NCBI GenBank assembly: GCA_950096585.1
Contig: CATNDK010000004.1
Span: 1 to 35,685 of the forward strand
Direction: 5' to 3'
Source: Thalassococcus halodurans
GTDB lineage: Bacteria; Pseudomonadota; Alphaproteobacteria; Rhodobacterales; Rhodobacteraceae
Length of the DNA stretch: 35,685 nt
Below, one piece after another: positions 7,102 to 15,158 of the stretch. Position numbers and translations under genes: made by a program. Under the pieces are notes generated by a model, which did not search any database, had not been told where the DNA came from, and worked only from the letters and a program-made list of their open reading frames with translations. Position 1 is the stretch's first letter, and the number at the start of each line of letters is the position of its first letter.

Positions 7102-8073
7102 TCAGGTGTCATCCGACGAGTTTACAGCTGTAAACTCGGCATAGGATTTCTTGATGATCTCAGTGAGATTGTTGTCCAACCAATTCGCAAACGCAGCGTT
7201 CGTACCGGTTTTCTTAACCGACATCGAAACAGCGCCACGGCTGGATTTGATGGTTACTCCGTCAATCGGCGTGACCTCGGCCAAGCCTGAATTGGGCCGG
7301 GGCACACGTTTGGTGGCCTCTTTGATCAGCGTTTCCAGCCGATCATCCGAGGGCATTTCGGGGGGCATCTTGGCAAGGATGCCAAGGGCGGCTTTGTCGG
7401 TCAGCTTTTTGGCGATGAAAAGCTCGGCCAATTCTGTCCAACGGGGGCGGCCCGATTTGGGCGCGGCCCCGATCTGATCGCCGACTTTCGTTGGGATATT
7501 TTGGGTGACCTTTGTCAGATGCGACAGCCCAGATGCGGACAGGTTCAACACCTGTCGCGCAGTGGCAGTGTCGTGGCCTGCGTTCTGGATCGCTTCGGCA
7601 AAGCGGGCCTTTTCGTAGAACGACAGGTTGCGCCGTGCCGCGTTTTCCAGACCCTTGGCCAGCAGGGCGGTCGCGTCATCCAGATCCTGAACGTTGGCGC
7701 GTACCTTGATGCCAAGTTCACGGCAGGCCTTCAGGCGGCGACGGCCATAGATCGCCTCGTATCGGCCATCAGTGGTTTTCGAACGGCGCACAAGGATCGG
7801 CACCTGCTGTCCACCGTCCTGAATGCTGGTTTTCAGCGCCTCAAGGCTTTGGTCATCGTCATCCGAGTTTACAGCTGTAAACTCGTCCAAACGGTCTGCC
7901 GGACCCCAATCGTCAATCAGGTTCGGATCAATCTCGCGGATTGAAGCAAGCGATCCTTGCAGCGCGCCAAGGGCAGGGGCGCTGGTTTTCGGCGTCTTTT
8001 CAGTGTTGCCTGTGCCGGATCGTGCGATGGTGCTGGCGATGCCGGACATGTCCCGAAGTGTCTTTCTGGCCAT
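7102..8073 (-). CDS. repB: Plasmid partition protein RepB (ParB family)
   Basis: This 323-residue centromere-binding protein of the RepABC system has a ParB N-terminal domain, visible as VPILVRRSKTTDGRYEAIYG with the box GRRRLKA. A central helix-turn-helix region follows (FAEAIQNAGHDTATARQVLN...LSASGLSHLTKV). It overlaps the repA stop by one base (TAATG), implying translational coupling. The peptide EFTAVNS occurs twice, at about residues 64-70 and again near the C-terminus at 313-319. Both copies are encoded by the 22-bp palindrome CGAGTTTACAGCTGTAAACTCG, so two candidate parS sites are translated as part of the protein that should bind them. The second copy forms the very end of RepB (EFTAVNSSDDT). 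Confidence 0.93.
   Translation of the reverse strand: MARKTLRDMSGIASTIARSGTGNTEKTPKTSAPALGALQGSLASIREIDPNLIDDWGPADRLDEFTAVNSDDDDQSLEALKTSIQDGGQQVPILVRRSKTTDGRYEAIYGRRRLKACRELGIKVRANVQDLDDATALLAKGLENAARRNLSFYEKARFAEAIQNAGHDTATARQVLNLSASGLSHLTKVTQNIPTKVGDQIGAAPKSGRPRWTELAELFIAKKLTDKAALGILAKMPPEMPSDDRLETLIKEATKRVPRPNSGLAEVTPIDGVTIKSSRGAVSMSVKKTGTNAAFANWLDNNLTEIIKKSYAEFTAVNSSDDT
7117..7138. promoter_or_regulatory. parS-like palindrome inside the 3' end of repB
   Basis: The sequence CGAGTTTACAGCTGTAAACTCG is a perfect 22-bp palindrome. Identical or near-identical copies lie at 7864-7885 and 9405-9420. Such replicon-specific palindromes next to repABC genes are RepB-binding centromere sites in related plasmids. 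Confidence 0.8.
7864..7885. promoter_or_regulatory. parS-like palindrome inside the 5' part of repB
   Basis: This is a second perfect copy of the 22-bp palindrome CGAGTTTACAGCTGTAAACTCG. It is translated as EFTAVNS within RepB, between the N-terminal extension and the ParB domain. It is a presumed RepB-binding site. Confidence 0.8.
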
Positions 8074-9257
8074 TAGCTACGTCCCCATGCTTGCTGGATC
8101 ATGGCTTCTACTTCTTGCCCGACGGCATCCATTGACCCCTTCGCGCGGTCATAAGTGGCGCGGGTCATTTCCGAGCGGACGACTTCATAGATCGACTGTT
8201 TCAACATGGTCGCATCACTGATCGCGGTGCTTTTCAGTGCTGTTGCTGACATGACGCGATCCTGGAACAGGGCCCGCATGAACGACGTCAGTTGCTGCGA
8301 TGGTACGTCTGTCGGTTCGTCACGGGTGATCAGGAACTTGAAGTGGTCATAGTTCAGCGATGCGCCTGCGTCCTCGATCACGCCCATGTAAGCGCCGGCG
8401 AGTTCAAGAAACTGCGCGGTGGACGATACGTCCAGCATCGATGGGGTCAAAGGCACGATCAGAGAGCTGGCGGCGGCCATGCCGGCGATTGTCAGGAAGC
8501 CCAATTGAGGTGGGCTGTCCATCAGAACCAGATCAAAATCGTCCTCGACCTGCGCCAGAGCGTTCCGGATACGGGTAAAGAACGGCTGGTCGGGATTTGA
8601 ATGTACCGCTGATTCAGTCTCGAATTCCGATAACATCAGTCTCGAAGGCGCGATGGACAGGCCGGGGAAATATGTTGGCTGAACGACCTCGGTCATGGGC
8701 ACCGGATCGTCATAGCGGACAGCGTCGTAGATGGTCAGTCCGTCGAATTCGATTTCGGGGCTGATCCCGCACATTGACGTCAACGACCCCTGAGGATCGA
8801 GGTCGACCAGCAAAACACGGTAGCCGCGCAGGGCAAAGTAATGGGCCAGATGCACGGTGGTCGTACTTTTGCTGGACCCGCCTTTAAAGTTCATCAGCTG
8901 CCAGACCTGAAGCTTTTCATCACCGGTTCGGCGGGGCAGGTAGCGCCCCTTTTTTCGAGACGATTTCTCGAGGATCTCGCGGGCATCCCAGATTTCCTGC
9001 GCGGTGTAGTAGCGCCGTCCGCCGCGTTGTTCCTGCGGTTCGGGAATGGTGCCTTCGGCGTGCACTTTGCGCATGAATTGTCCCGAAACACCCAAAAGTT
9101 CAGCCGCCTCGGGGGCGGCGAAACTACGGAGCGTTTTGGTGTTGTCTGGCGCGAATGCCGACAGTAGGTGTTCACGGATCGCCGCGTTCAGCCGTTCGGA
9201 AATATCCGTGGCGAGTGCGGAGGGCCGTTCATCTGTGAGTGGTGTCACCGGAATCAT
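8073..9257 (-). CDS. repA: Plasmid partition ATPase RepA (ParA family)
   Basis: This 394-residue ParA-type ATPase drives replicon partition and, in this family, represses the repABC promoter. An N-terminal MerR-like DNA-binding region (about residues 45-95, AAELLGVSGQFMRKVHAEG and RRYYTAQEI) precedes the deviant Walker A motif KGGSSKST at 125-132. The second-motif strand LLVDLDPQGSLT lies at 149-160 and the Walker B-type LVLMDSPPQ follows. It is the first gene of the operon repA-repB-repC, and its stop overlaps the repB start in TAATG. The ATG at 9257 is preceded by GAGG. A partition palindrome lies about 150 bases upstream. Confidence 0.94.
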   Translation of the reverse strand: MIPVTPLTDERPSALATDISERLNAAIREHLLSAFAPDNTKTLRSFAAPEAAELLGVSGQFMRKVHAEGTIPEPQEQRGGRRYYTAQEIWDAREILEKSSRKKGRYLPRRTGDEKLQVWQLMNFKGGSSKSTTTVHLAHYFALRGYRVLLVDLDPQGSLTSMCGISPEIEFDGLTIYDAVRYDDPVPMTEVVQPTYFPGLSIAPSRLMLSEFETESAVHSNPDQPFFTRIRNALAQVEDDFDLVLMDSPPQLGFLTIAGMAAASSLIVPLTPSMLDVSSTAQFLELAGAYMGVIEDAGASLNYDHFKFLITRDEPTDVPSQQLTSFMRALFQDRVMSATALKSTAISDATMLKQSIYEVVRSEMTRATYDRAKGSMDAVGQEVEAMIQQAWGRS

Positions 9258-9404
9258 CTGGTTGCCTCAATTTTAAAAATGTGGGCTTTTTCGCGCCACT
9301 TGAGGACAAGAGCGATGATTCAGAAGGTTAAGTCAAGCATTTTCCCTTATTTTGTGGGGCCGCCTGTAGGTGCAGACTAAATGCATGGTGGGCTTCTATC
9401 AAGA

Positions 9405-9420
9405 GTTTACAGCTGTAAAC
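9405..9420. promoter_or_regulatory. parS-like palindrome upstream of repA
   Basis: The core GTTTACAGCTGTAAAC matches the two copies inside repB. The outer bases differ (AGA on the left, GAA on the right), so symmetry is 16 bp rather than 22. It is a likely RepB-binding site and could also take part in repABC promoter control. Confidence 0.78.
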
Positions 9421-9502
9421 GAAGTTGGCACGACACTGTGGTTCGAATGGCTGTTCCTGAAAGTCCCCGTCCGCAGGGCAGGAACGTGACCCGAGAAAAG
9501 CT

Positions 9503-9517
9503 ATAGCTTTTGCTTAT
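9503..9517. promoter_or_regulatory. LysR-type box upstream of galBCD
   Basis: The sequence ATAGC-TTTTG-CTTAT is the reverse of ATAAG-N5-GCTAT, which has the T-N11-A geometry of LysR sites. The same motif is found upstream of the TRAP operon (15144-15158) and in the lysR/dioxygenase divergent region (16361-16375). Confidence 0.6.
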
Positions 9518-9595
9518 CATGATCGTTCATCTTTCTAATTGAGCCTGACCCGCTGCCCATGACAACTGTGACCCAAAGTTTCAAAGGAGATACCC

Positions 9596-10327
9596 ATGTG
9601 TGCTGCCAAAACGGCTTTGGTTCTGTCTGCCCACGCAGCTGATTTTGTCTGGCGGTGCGGTGGCGCAATCGCGCTTCATGCCGAAATGGGATACGAGGTT
9701 ACGGTGGCCTGCATGTCCTTTGGTGAACGTGGTGAAAGCGCGCGCCTCTGGAAAGAAGGTAAGTCGCTGGACGAAGTCAAAGCCATCCGCCGAGGCGAGG
9801 CTGAAGCAGCCGCCGAAGCATTGGGTGTGCATCGTCTGGAATGCTTTGATCTGGGGGATTATCCACTGGAACTGGACCGCGATGACAAGAATAAGCTGGT
9901 CGATCTGATCCGCGAGGTTCAGCCCGCCTTTATGCTGAGCCATTCGAAATACGATCCTTACAACACCGATCACATGTACATGACGCAGGTCGCGCTTGAG
10001 ACGCGTATGATCGCGCAGGCGTGGGGCCATAACCCGGGGGAAAAGGTGCTGGGTGCGCCGCAGCTGTACCTGTTTGAACCGCACCAGACCGAACAGATGG
10101 GCTGGAAGCCTGACACGTTCCTCGACATCACGCCGGTTTGGGACAAAAAGCGCGCCGCGATGGAGGCGATGAACGGTCAGGTCCACCTGTGGGACTATTA
10201 CACGCGTGTCGCCCAGCAGCGTGCCAACCACTTCAAGCGGAACTCGGGCGGTCAGTCCGGCGGGCGTGATTGCAAATACGCCGAGGGCTTTGAATCCGTC
10301 TTCCCGCGCACGGTTGACGAACTCTAA
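9596..10327 (+). CDS. galB: 4-oxalomesaconate hydratase GalB (LmbE/PIG-L fold)
   Basis: This 243-residue protein of the LmbE/PIG-L metal-dependent fold matches the GalB branch, which hydrates the enol form of 4-oxalomesaconate to 4-carboxy-4-hydroxy-2-oxoadipate in gallate catabolism. The usual AHPDD metal motif of the deacetylases is replaced by SAHAADFVWRCGG at the N-terminus, as in GalB of Pseudomonas putida; the His and second Asp remain as zinc ligands. A second conserved region is SHSKYDPYNTDH (about residues 120-131). It is followed by galC (gap 30) and galD (gap 17) on the same strand, which makes the assignment firm. The start has an AAGGAGA site six bases upstream, and a LysR-type box lies 79 bases before the ATG. 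Confidence 0.88.
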   Translation: MCAAKTALVLSAHAADFVWRCGGAIALHAEMGYEVTVACMSFGERGESARLWKEGKSLDEVKAIRRGEAEAAAEALGVHRLECFDLGDYPLELDRDDKNKLVDLIREVQPAFMLSHSKYDPYNTDHMYMTQVALETRMIAQAWGHNPGEKVLGAPQLYLFEPHQTEQMGWKPDTFLDITPVWDKKRAAMEAMNGQVHLWDYYTRVAQQRANHFKRNSGGQSGGRDCKYAEGFESVFPRTVDEL

Positions 10328-10357
10328 GGCAGTACAGGCAAGACAAAGGAGCAGGCC

Positions 10358-11029
10358 ATGGCTGTAGTCGTGCAGAACATCGAACGGGCCGCGCCCGAAG
10401 TTATCGACGGGCTGGCCCGTGCTGGCGTGGCCACCGTACACGAAGCACAGGGGCGCAAAGGGTGCCTGCAAAGCTATATGCGCCCGATTTATAGCGGCGC
10501 ACAGATTGCGGGCTCTGCCGTGACGATTTCGGCCCCTCCGGGCGACAACTGGATGGTCCACGTGGCAATCGAGCAGCTGCAAGAGGGCGATATCCTTGTC
10601 CTCGCGCCCACGTCGCCCTGCGACAACGGCTATTTCGGTGATCTGCTGGCAACATCTGCCATCGCACGCGGCTGCCGTGGCCTGATCATTGATGCCGGTG
10701 TGCGCGATATCAAAGACCTGACCGAGATGGCTTTTCCTGTCTGGTCCAAGGCGGTGTCGGCGCAAGGCACGGTGAAAGAAACGCTGGGGTCCGTGAATGT
10801 GACCGTGGTCTGCGCGGGGCAGGGGATCGAGGCCGGTGATATCATCGTCGCCGATGATGACGGCGTCTGCGTCGTGAAACGGGCGGAAGCGGCGGATGTG
10901 CTGGCCAAAGCAAACGAACGCCTTGATGCGGAAGAGGCCAAGCGCAAGCGCCTTGCCAGTGGTGAACTGGGCTTGGACATCTACAACATGCGCGGGCGAC
11001 TGGCCGAAAAGGGCCTGAAATACGTCTGA
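10358..11029 (+). CDS. galC: 4-carboxy-4-hydroxy-2-oxoadipate aldolase GalC (RraA-like fold)
   Basis: This 223-residue class II aldolase has the RraA-like fold. It splits 4-carboxy-4-hydroxy-2-oxoadipate into pyruvate and oxaloacetate, the last step of the gallate and protocatechuate 4,5-cleavage routes (LigK/GalC). Family segments are visible: [22 protein letters not shown] around residues 89-110, followed by AGVRD, whose Arg and Asp contribute to substrate and metal binding. The downstream stretch [14 protein letters not shown] is also typical. It lies between galB and galD in a tight operon. The start is an ATG with AAAGGAG nine bases upstream. HMG aldolase activity is also known in this family, but the neighbours favour the oxoadipate substrate. 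Confidence 0.88.
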   Translation: MAVVVQNIERAAPEVIDGLARAGVATVHEAQGRKGCLQSYMRPIYSGAQIAGSAVTISAPPGDNWMVHVAIEQLQEGDILVLAPTSPCDNGYFGDLLATSAIARGCRGLIIDAGVRDIKDLTEMAFPVWSKAVSAQGTVKETLGSVNVTVVCAGQGIEAGDIIVADDDGVCVVKRAEAADVLAKANERLDAEEAKRKRLASGELGLDIYNMRGRLAEKGLKYV

Positions 11030-11046
11030 TAGGGCAGGGTGGTTTC

Positions 11047-12111
11047 ATGGACAGCTACATGACGGACGGCATTCCCTGCCTCTGGATGCGGGGCGGGACC
11101 TCTAAGGGGGCGTATTTTCTGGCGTCTGATCTGCCTGGTGACGTGGCCGCGCGTGATGATCTATTGCTGCGCATCATGGGGTCGCCCGATCCGACCCAGA
11201 TTGACGGGATCGGCGGGGCAGATCCGCTGACCTCGAAGGTCGCAATCCTTAGCCCGCCAACGCGTGATGATGCGGATGTGGATTATCTGTTCCTTCAGGT
11301 GTTCGTTGATCAGGCTGTGGTCAGTGATGCCCAAGGCTGCGGCAACATACTTGCTGGCGTTGGCCCTGCCGCGATTGAGCGGGGTCTGGTTGCTGTTCAA
11401 GGCGACGAAACCCCCGTGCGCATCCACATGCGCAACACGGGCGAGGTCGCTTTGGCCAAAATCGCGACGCCCAACGGTCGGGTTTCCTACGTAGGCGACG
11501 CGCGGATTGACGGTGTTCCAGGCCATCATGCGCCGGTTCCCTTGATGTTCGAAAACACGGCCGGTTCCATGTGCGGCAGCCTGCTGCCAAGCGGGCAGGC
11601 GGTGGATGTGATCGATGGTGTTGACTGCACGCTGATCGACAACGGTATGCCCTGCGTCATCCTGAAAGCGCAGGATTTGGGCGCAACAGGGTCTGAATCC
11701 CGCGAAGATCTGGATGCCAACGCCCATCTTAAGGCTCGCGTCGAGGCGATCCGGCTTCAGGCTGGGCCAATGATGAATCTTGGGGATGTCACCGATAAAT
11801 CGGTCCCCAAAATGACGCTGGTTTCGGCCCCGACAGCGGGCGGCGTGATCAATACGCGCAGTTTCATTCCCCACCGCTGTCATGCGACCATCGGGGTGTT
11901 CGCGGCGGTTAGCGTGGCGACGGCTTGTACGCTGCCAAACACACCAGCTGCCGAAGTTGCGGCGCTGCCAGACGGTGAAACCTTTGCCATAGAACACCCC
12001 ACCGGCGCGGCCGAAGTTCTGATTGAACGGGATTCCAAAGGCCAGGTGACGCGCGCAGGCACCTTGCGTACCGCTCGTAAACTATTCGACGGGCGCGTTT
12101 TTCCCAGTTAA
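11047..12111 (+). CDS. galD: 4-oxalomesaconate tautomerase GalD (PrpF family)
   Basis: This 354-residue protein of the PrpF/diaminopimelate-epimerase fold corresponds to GalD, which interconverts keto and enol tautomers of 4-oxalomesaconate. It supplies the enol form to GalB. Characteristic segments are the N-terminal MRGGTSKGAYFL, IDGIGGADPLTSKVAI (about residues 57-72) and GCGNILAGVGPAA (about 97-109), the last containing the catalytic-cysteine region. It is the last gene of galBCD and is followed within 25 bases by a strong bidirectional terminator. The start could be the ATG at 11047 or the in-frame ATG at 11059; the upstream GGGTGG slightly favours the first. Confidence 0.88.
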   Translation: MDSYMTDGIPCLWMRGGTSKGAYFLASDLPGDVAARDDLLLRIMGSPDPTQIDGIGGADPLTSKVAILSPPTRDDADVDYLFLQVFVDQAVVSDAQGCGNILAGVGPAAIERGLVAVQGDETPVRIHMRNTGEVALAKIATPNGRVSYVGDARIDGVPGHHAPVPLMFENTAGSMCGSLLPSGQAVDVIDGVDCTLIDNGMPCVILKAQDLGATGSESREDLDANAHLKARVEAIRLQAGPMMNLGDVTDKSVPKMTLVSAPTAGGVINTRSFIPHRCHATIGVFAAVSVATACTLPNTPAAEVAALPDGETFAIEHPTGAAEVLIERDSKGQVTRAGTLRTARKLFDGRVFPS

Positions 12112-12130
12112 ACTACTGATAATAATAAAT

Positions 12131-12157
12131 AAACCCCGCTGTTTCCAGCGGGGTTTT
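12131..12157. terminator. Bidirectional intrinsic terminator between galD and the TRAP operon
   Basis: An 11-bp perfect stem, AAACCCCGCTG / CAGCGGGGTTT, has a TTTC loop and A/T-rich flanks on both strands. It separates convergent galBCD and the TRAP transporter genes and should serve both. Confidence 0.88.
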
Positions 12158-12177
12158 GCATTGCGCTGTGTTTGCGA

Positions 12178-13161
12178 TCAGTTGCCCTTTAACGCGTTCA
12201 CATAGGCAGTCGCAGGCAGGCCCTCTGCATCCGCGTCAGCGATTGCCTTGGCAACAACAGGGGCCGAGGCCGCATCAAACATGGCCGCTTCTTCGGCGGA
12301 AAGTGTGATCACCGCTTTGCCCTCGGTCGAGGCAAAATCAGCCAGCGCGCTTTCGGCAACCGACAACCACGCCTGGTTCGCCGCGAGCGATGCGTCGCGA
12401 CCGGCATCCTTAACGATCTGCTGCTGTTCTTCGGTCAGGTCGCCAAAGCTGTCGCGGTTCATGATCATGAAGAAAGACGAAATTGTTGTCGCCATGCCGG
12501 TGGTGATGTGGTTGGTCACTTCGGCCAGTTTGAAAGCTTTCAACGTGGTTGCGTCGATCATCGCGCCGTCGATCACGCCGGTTTGCATCGCGTTATAGAT
12601 TTCAGGCGCAGGCATCGACACGGGCGTTGCACCCCAAGCTTCGACAACCAGACCCGCATTGCGCGACGGGACGCGGATTTTCAGACCTTGCAGGTCTTCA
12701 AGCGCGTTCACGGGCTTTTCCGCCATAAACAGCATGTTGGGTGCGTTGTTCCAAAGACCGATCAGCGCAACACGGCGGTATTCCTTGCTCAGGATGTCGA
12801 TGTTGTCCTGAACGGCTTGCGTGCCGGTTTCGGCGTCAATCACGCCCGGAAGTTCCGTCAGCAGCGTGGTGGGGAAGTTCGCAGCGGTATAGCCCGGGAG
12901 GCCGAACGCAATGTCGGTCACGCCCTCGACGGTGCGATTATACTGTTCACGCGGGCCCGGGCCCAATTCGCCACCCATGTATTCGGTGACGGTGACAGCA
13001 CCGCCGGTCTTTTCGGCGATGGTTTCAGCGAAGGGCTTATAGACCTTTTCCACGACAAAGTGGGTCGGGGGCTGGAAATCGGCCAGTTTCAGATCTTCGG
13101 CCAAGGCCGCCTGCGCGCCCAGTGCGAACGCGGCGACGGCTGTCAGTGTCTTCATGAACAT
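12178..13161 (-). CDS. TRAP transporter substrate-binding protein (DctP family)
   Basis: This 327-residue periplasmic protein has a cleavable signal peptide (residues 1-22, ending AQAALA) and the DctP-type solute-binding fold. Family features include the GLKIRVPSRNAG segment near residue 163, with the conserved Arg that salt-bridges the substrate carboxylate, and AMQTGVIDGAMID near 192, typical of TRAP binding proteins. It is the last gene of a dctQ-dctM-dctP operon that lies between the galBCD genes and the LysR regulator. The substrate is therefore probably an aromatic or dicarboxylic acid feeding that pathway (inference). The start follows GGAGG at eight bases; MKTLTAV two codons later is an alternative start. 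Confidence 0.9.
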   Translation of the reverse strand: MFMKTLTAVAAFALGAQAALAEDLKLADFQPPTHFVVEKVYKPFAETIAEKTGGAVTVTEYMGGELGPGPREQYNRTVEGVTDIAFGLPGYTAANFPTTLLTELPGVIDAETGTQAVQDNIDILSKEYRRVALIGLWNNAPNMLFMAEKPVNALEDLQGLKIRVPSRNAGLVVEAWGATPVSMPAPEIYNAMQTGVIDGAMIDATTLKAFKLAEVTNHITTGMATTISSFFMIMNRDSFGDLTEEQQQIVKDAGRDASLAANQAWLSVAESALADFASTEGKAVITLSAEEAAMFDAASAPVVAKAIADADAEGLPATAYVNALKGN

Positions 13162-13206
13162 CCTGTAGTCCTCCGTTTTGGATGTTAGGAACGGGGGGCT
13201 GATGGC

Positions 13207-14511
13207 CTACCCGAACATTGAGTTGGGCAAGAACAGAGCAATGCCCGGAAAGGCGATGATCAGCAGAAGAGCGATGATCATGGCGATCAGGAAAGGCCAG
13301 ATGCCGCGGAACACGGTCGCCAGCGGCACATCCCCTGCAACACCCCTGACCACGAACACGTTCAGGCCTACAGGCGGGGTGATCATGCCCATTTCGATCA
13401 CGATCACAGCGATCACACCGAACCAGATCGGATCAAAGCCAAGTGCTGTGATGACAGGGAAAAACACAGGGATCGTGATCACCAGCATGGACAGCCCGTC
13501 CATGAACATGCCCAGCAGGACATAGGCCAGAATGATCACGGCCAGCGTTCCGTACATCCCCAGATCAAGCGCGCCCAGACCTTCGCCCAAAGTGGCGGGG
13601 ATGCGGGTGATCGCGAAGAAGGGGTTCAATACGTTGGCACCGATCACGATGGTATAAAGCATGGCCGACGTCGACAGCGTGCTTCTGACTGCCTCTTTAA
13701 ACTTGTCGAACGACAGACGACGGCGGACCAAAGCCAGTACGATTACCAATGCCGCGCCAATGCCCGAGGCCTCGACCGGAGTGAAGACGCCTAGATAGAT
13801 GCCGCCGATCGAAATCAGGATCACACCCAAAAGCGGTGCGGCCTCGGCCAGATGGGACAGTTTTTCACGCATCGGTACGGCTGTGCCGCGCGGGCCAGCT
13901 TTGGGGTCGCGATAGGACACGATCCAGATCGCCGCCATAAACAGCGCGGTCAGCAACAGGCCCGGGACCACGCCCGCCATGAACAGGCGGCCAATGCTTT
14001 CTTCTGTCAGGATCGCATAAAGGACAAAGCCGGTAGACGGCGGGATCAGAAAGCCCAGCGTTCCGCCCGCCGCAATGGACCCGGTTGACAGGCTGTTGGA
14101 ATAGCCAAGGCGCTTCATCTCGGGCAGGGCGACTTTGCCCAATGTCACGGCCGTGGCCACGGACGATCCGGACACGGCGGCAAACACCGCACATCCCAGA
14201 ACCGAGGCTGACGCCAAACCACCCCGAAACGCGCCGACCCAAGCAAAGGCCGCATCATAAAGCCCGCGCGAAAAGCCCGAGACCGATGCGATATTGCCCA
14301 ACAGAACAAACATCGGAACGACGATCAGGTTATAGTTTGCCACCGCCGAATAGCTTTCGGTCAGCAACACGCCGCCCGCACTACGCAGTCCTTCCAGCGC
14401 CCAGTAGCCGAAAAAGCCGACGGTCATCATCGCAAAGGCGACGGGCATCCGAAGGCCCAAAAGCAGGAACAGGCAGGCAATGCCAATCAGACCATCAAGG
14501 ATCGGGTCCAT
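13207..14511 (-). CDS. TRAP transporter large permease (DctM family)
   Basis: This 434-residue, highly hydrophobic protein has about 12 membrane segments, the typical length and topology of the DctM/large TRAP subunit. It drives sodium-coupled uptake of the carboxylate delivered by the binding protein. Family-typical segments are GSSVATAVTLGKVALPEM (about residues 114-131) and LSTGSIAAGGTLGFLIPPS (about 139-157). A C-terminal GMITPPVGLNVFVV loop is also typical. Its start overlaps the stop of the small-permease gene by one base (TAATG). Its stop lies 45 bases before the binding-protein gene. Confidence 0.93.
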   Translation of the reverse strand: MDPILDGLIGIACLFLLLGLRMPVAFAMMTVGFFGYWALEGLRSAGGVLLTESYSAVANYNLIVVPMFVLLGNIASVSGFSRGLYDAAFAWVGAFRGGLASASVLGCAVFAAVSGSSVATAVTLGKVALPEMKRLGYSNSLSTGSIAAGGTLGFLIPPSTGFVLYAILTEESIGRLFMAGVVPGLLLTALFMAAIWIVSYRDPKAGPRGTAVPMREKLSHLAEAAPLLGVILISIGGIYLGVFTPVEASGIGAALVIVLALVRRRLSFDKFKEAVRSTLSTSAMLYTIVIGANVLNPFFAITRIPATLGEGLGALDLGMYGTLAVIILAYVLLGMFMDGLSMLVITIPVFFPVITALGFDPIWFGVIAVIVIEMGMITPPVGLNVFVVRGVAGDVPLATVFRGIWPFLIAMIIALLLIIAFPGIALFLPNSMFG

Positions 14512-15008
14512 TATTCAGCCCCCCGCAAAACAATCGCAATCAGTTGGAAGGCAAACACCAGAACGCACAGACCAGCGCCGACGCTCAGGATCGCGTAGAA
14601 CGGCCAGATCGGCATTTTCAGCATATTGGTGGCATCGCCCCATTCGGCGGCATCCAGCGCCTTCAGAAAGGCGCGGCGGCACAGAACGGCCAGCACGAAT
14701 CCGGAAATCAGACGCGATGCGATATCGCCCAGAAAGCGGCCCCATTTGCCAAGGGCTTTCTCGAAGACATCGACGGCAACATGGCCTTCGGCAAAGGTAC
14801 AGCCCGGAAGCGCGGCCATGACCAGCGCGACAGCGGTCAGTTGCACAATCTCATTCACGCCGAGCAAAGGCATGTTGAACAGATAGCGCATGACGACACC
14901 GGCCATAACGACAGCAACGATAGCGATCAGGCAAATGCCACCGACGACGTTCAGAACTTGCGTCGCTGCATTCAGGCGACGTGACCATGGCTCAAGGGAC
15001 ATCTGCAT
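14511..15008 (-). CDS. TRAP transporter small permease (DctQ family)
   Basis: This 165-residue protein has four predicted membrane helices (about residues 18-40, 50-70, 90-115 and 135-160), the size and topology of the DctQ-type small TRAP subunit. It forms the membrane complex with the DctM-type subunit, with which its gene overlaps in TAATG. It is the first gene of the transporter operon. A LysR-type box (ATAAG-N5-GCTAT) lies about 136 bases upstream, across the end of the lysR gene. MSLEPW two codons later is an alternative start. Confidence 0.87.
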   Translation of the reverse strand: MQMSLEPWSRRLNAATQVLNVVGGICLIAIVAVVMAGVVMRYLFNMPLLGVNEIVQLTAVALVMAALPGCTFAEGHVAVDVFEKALGKWGRFLGDIASRLISGFVLAVLCRRAFLKALDAAEWGDATNMLKMPIWPFYAILSVGAGLCVLVFAFQLIAIVLRGAE

Positions 15009-15143
15009 GTCAGATTCCCTTGGCGAAACAGTTGGAGAATGCGGTCATCGGGGCCCCCTTGCGCAGTTGATCGCCAAAGACGTGTTGGTCGGTGGCTATC
15101 GCGAAGGCAGGGGATCAGGCCAATTCAAACGGGCCTGCGTGTC

Positions 15144-15158
15144 ATAAGTTCGGGCTAT
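15144..15158. promoter_or_regulatory. LysR-type box upstream of the TRAP operon
   Basis: ATAAG-TTCGG-GCTAT matches the motif near galB and in the lysR/dioxygenase region. It overlaps the last codons and stop of lysR and lies 136 bases before the first TRAP gene. Confidence 0.58.

Larger units (their letters stand above)
9258..9595. other. Intergenic region between divergent repA and galB
   Basis: No gene is seen in these 338 bases. The region should hold the repA promoter on the minus strand; a TTGACT -35-like hexamer reads from 9336 to 9331, without a convincing -10. It also holds the third partition palindrome (9405-9420), a 16-bp palindrome AAAAGCTATAGCTTTT (9496-9511) that overlaps a LysR-type box, and the galB ribosome site AAAGGAGA. 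Confidence 0.6.

Noticed and set aside
9581-10765. 394-aa minus-strand ORF opposite galB and galC
   Set aside because: It is antisense to two clearly recognised genes, spans their junction and has no recognisable domain; it is a codon-bias shadow in high-GC DNA.
14085-14984. 299-aa plus-strand ORF opposite the TRAP permease genes
   Set aside because: Low-complexity Arg/Ser/Gln-rich antisense frame spanning the junction of two real genes.
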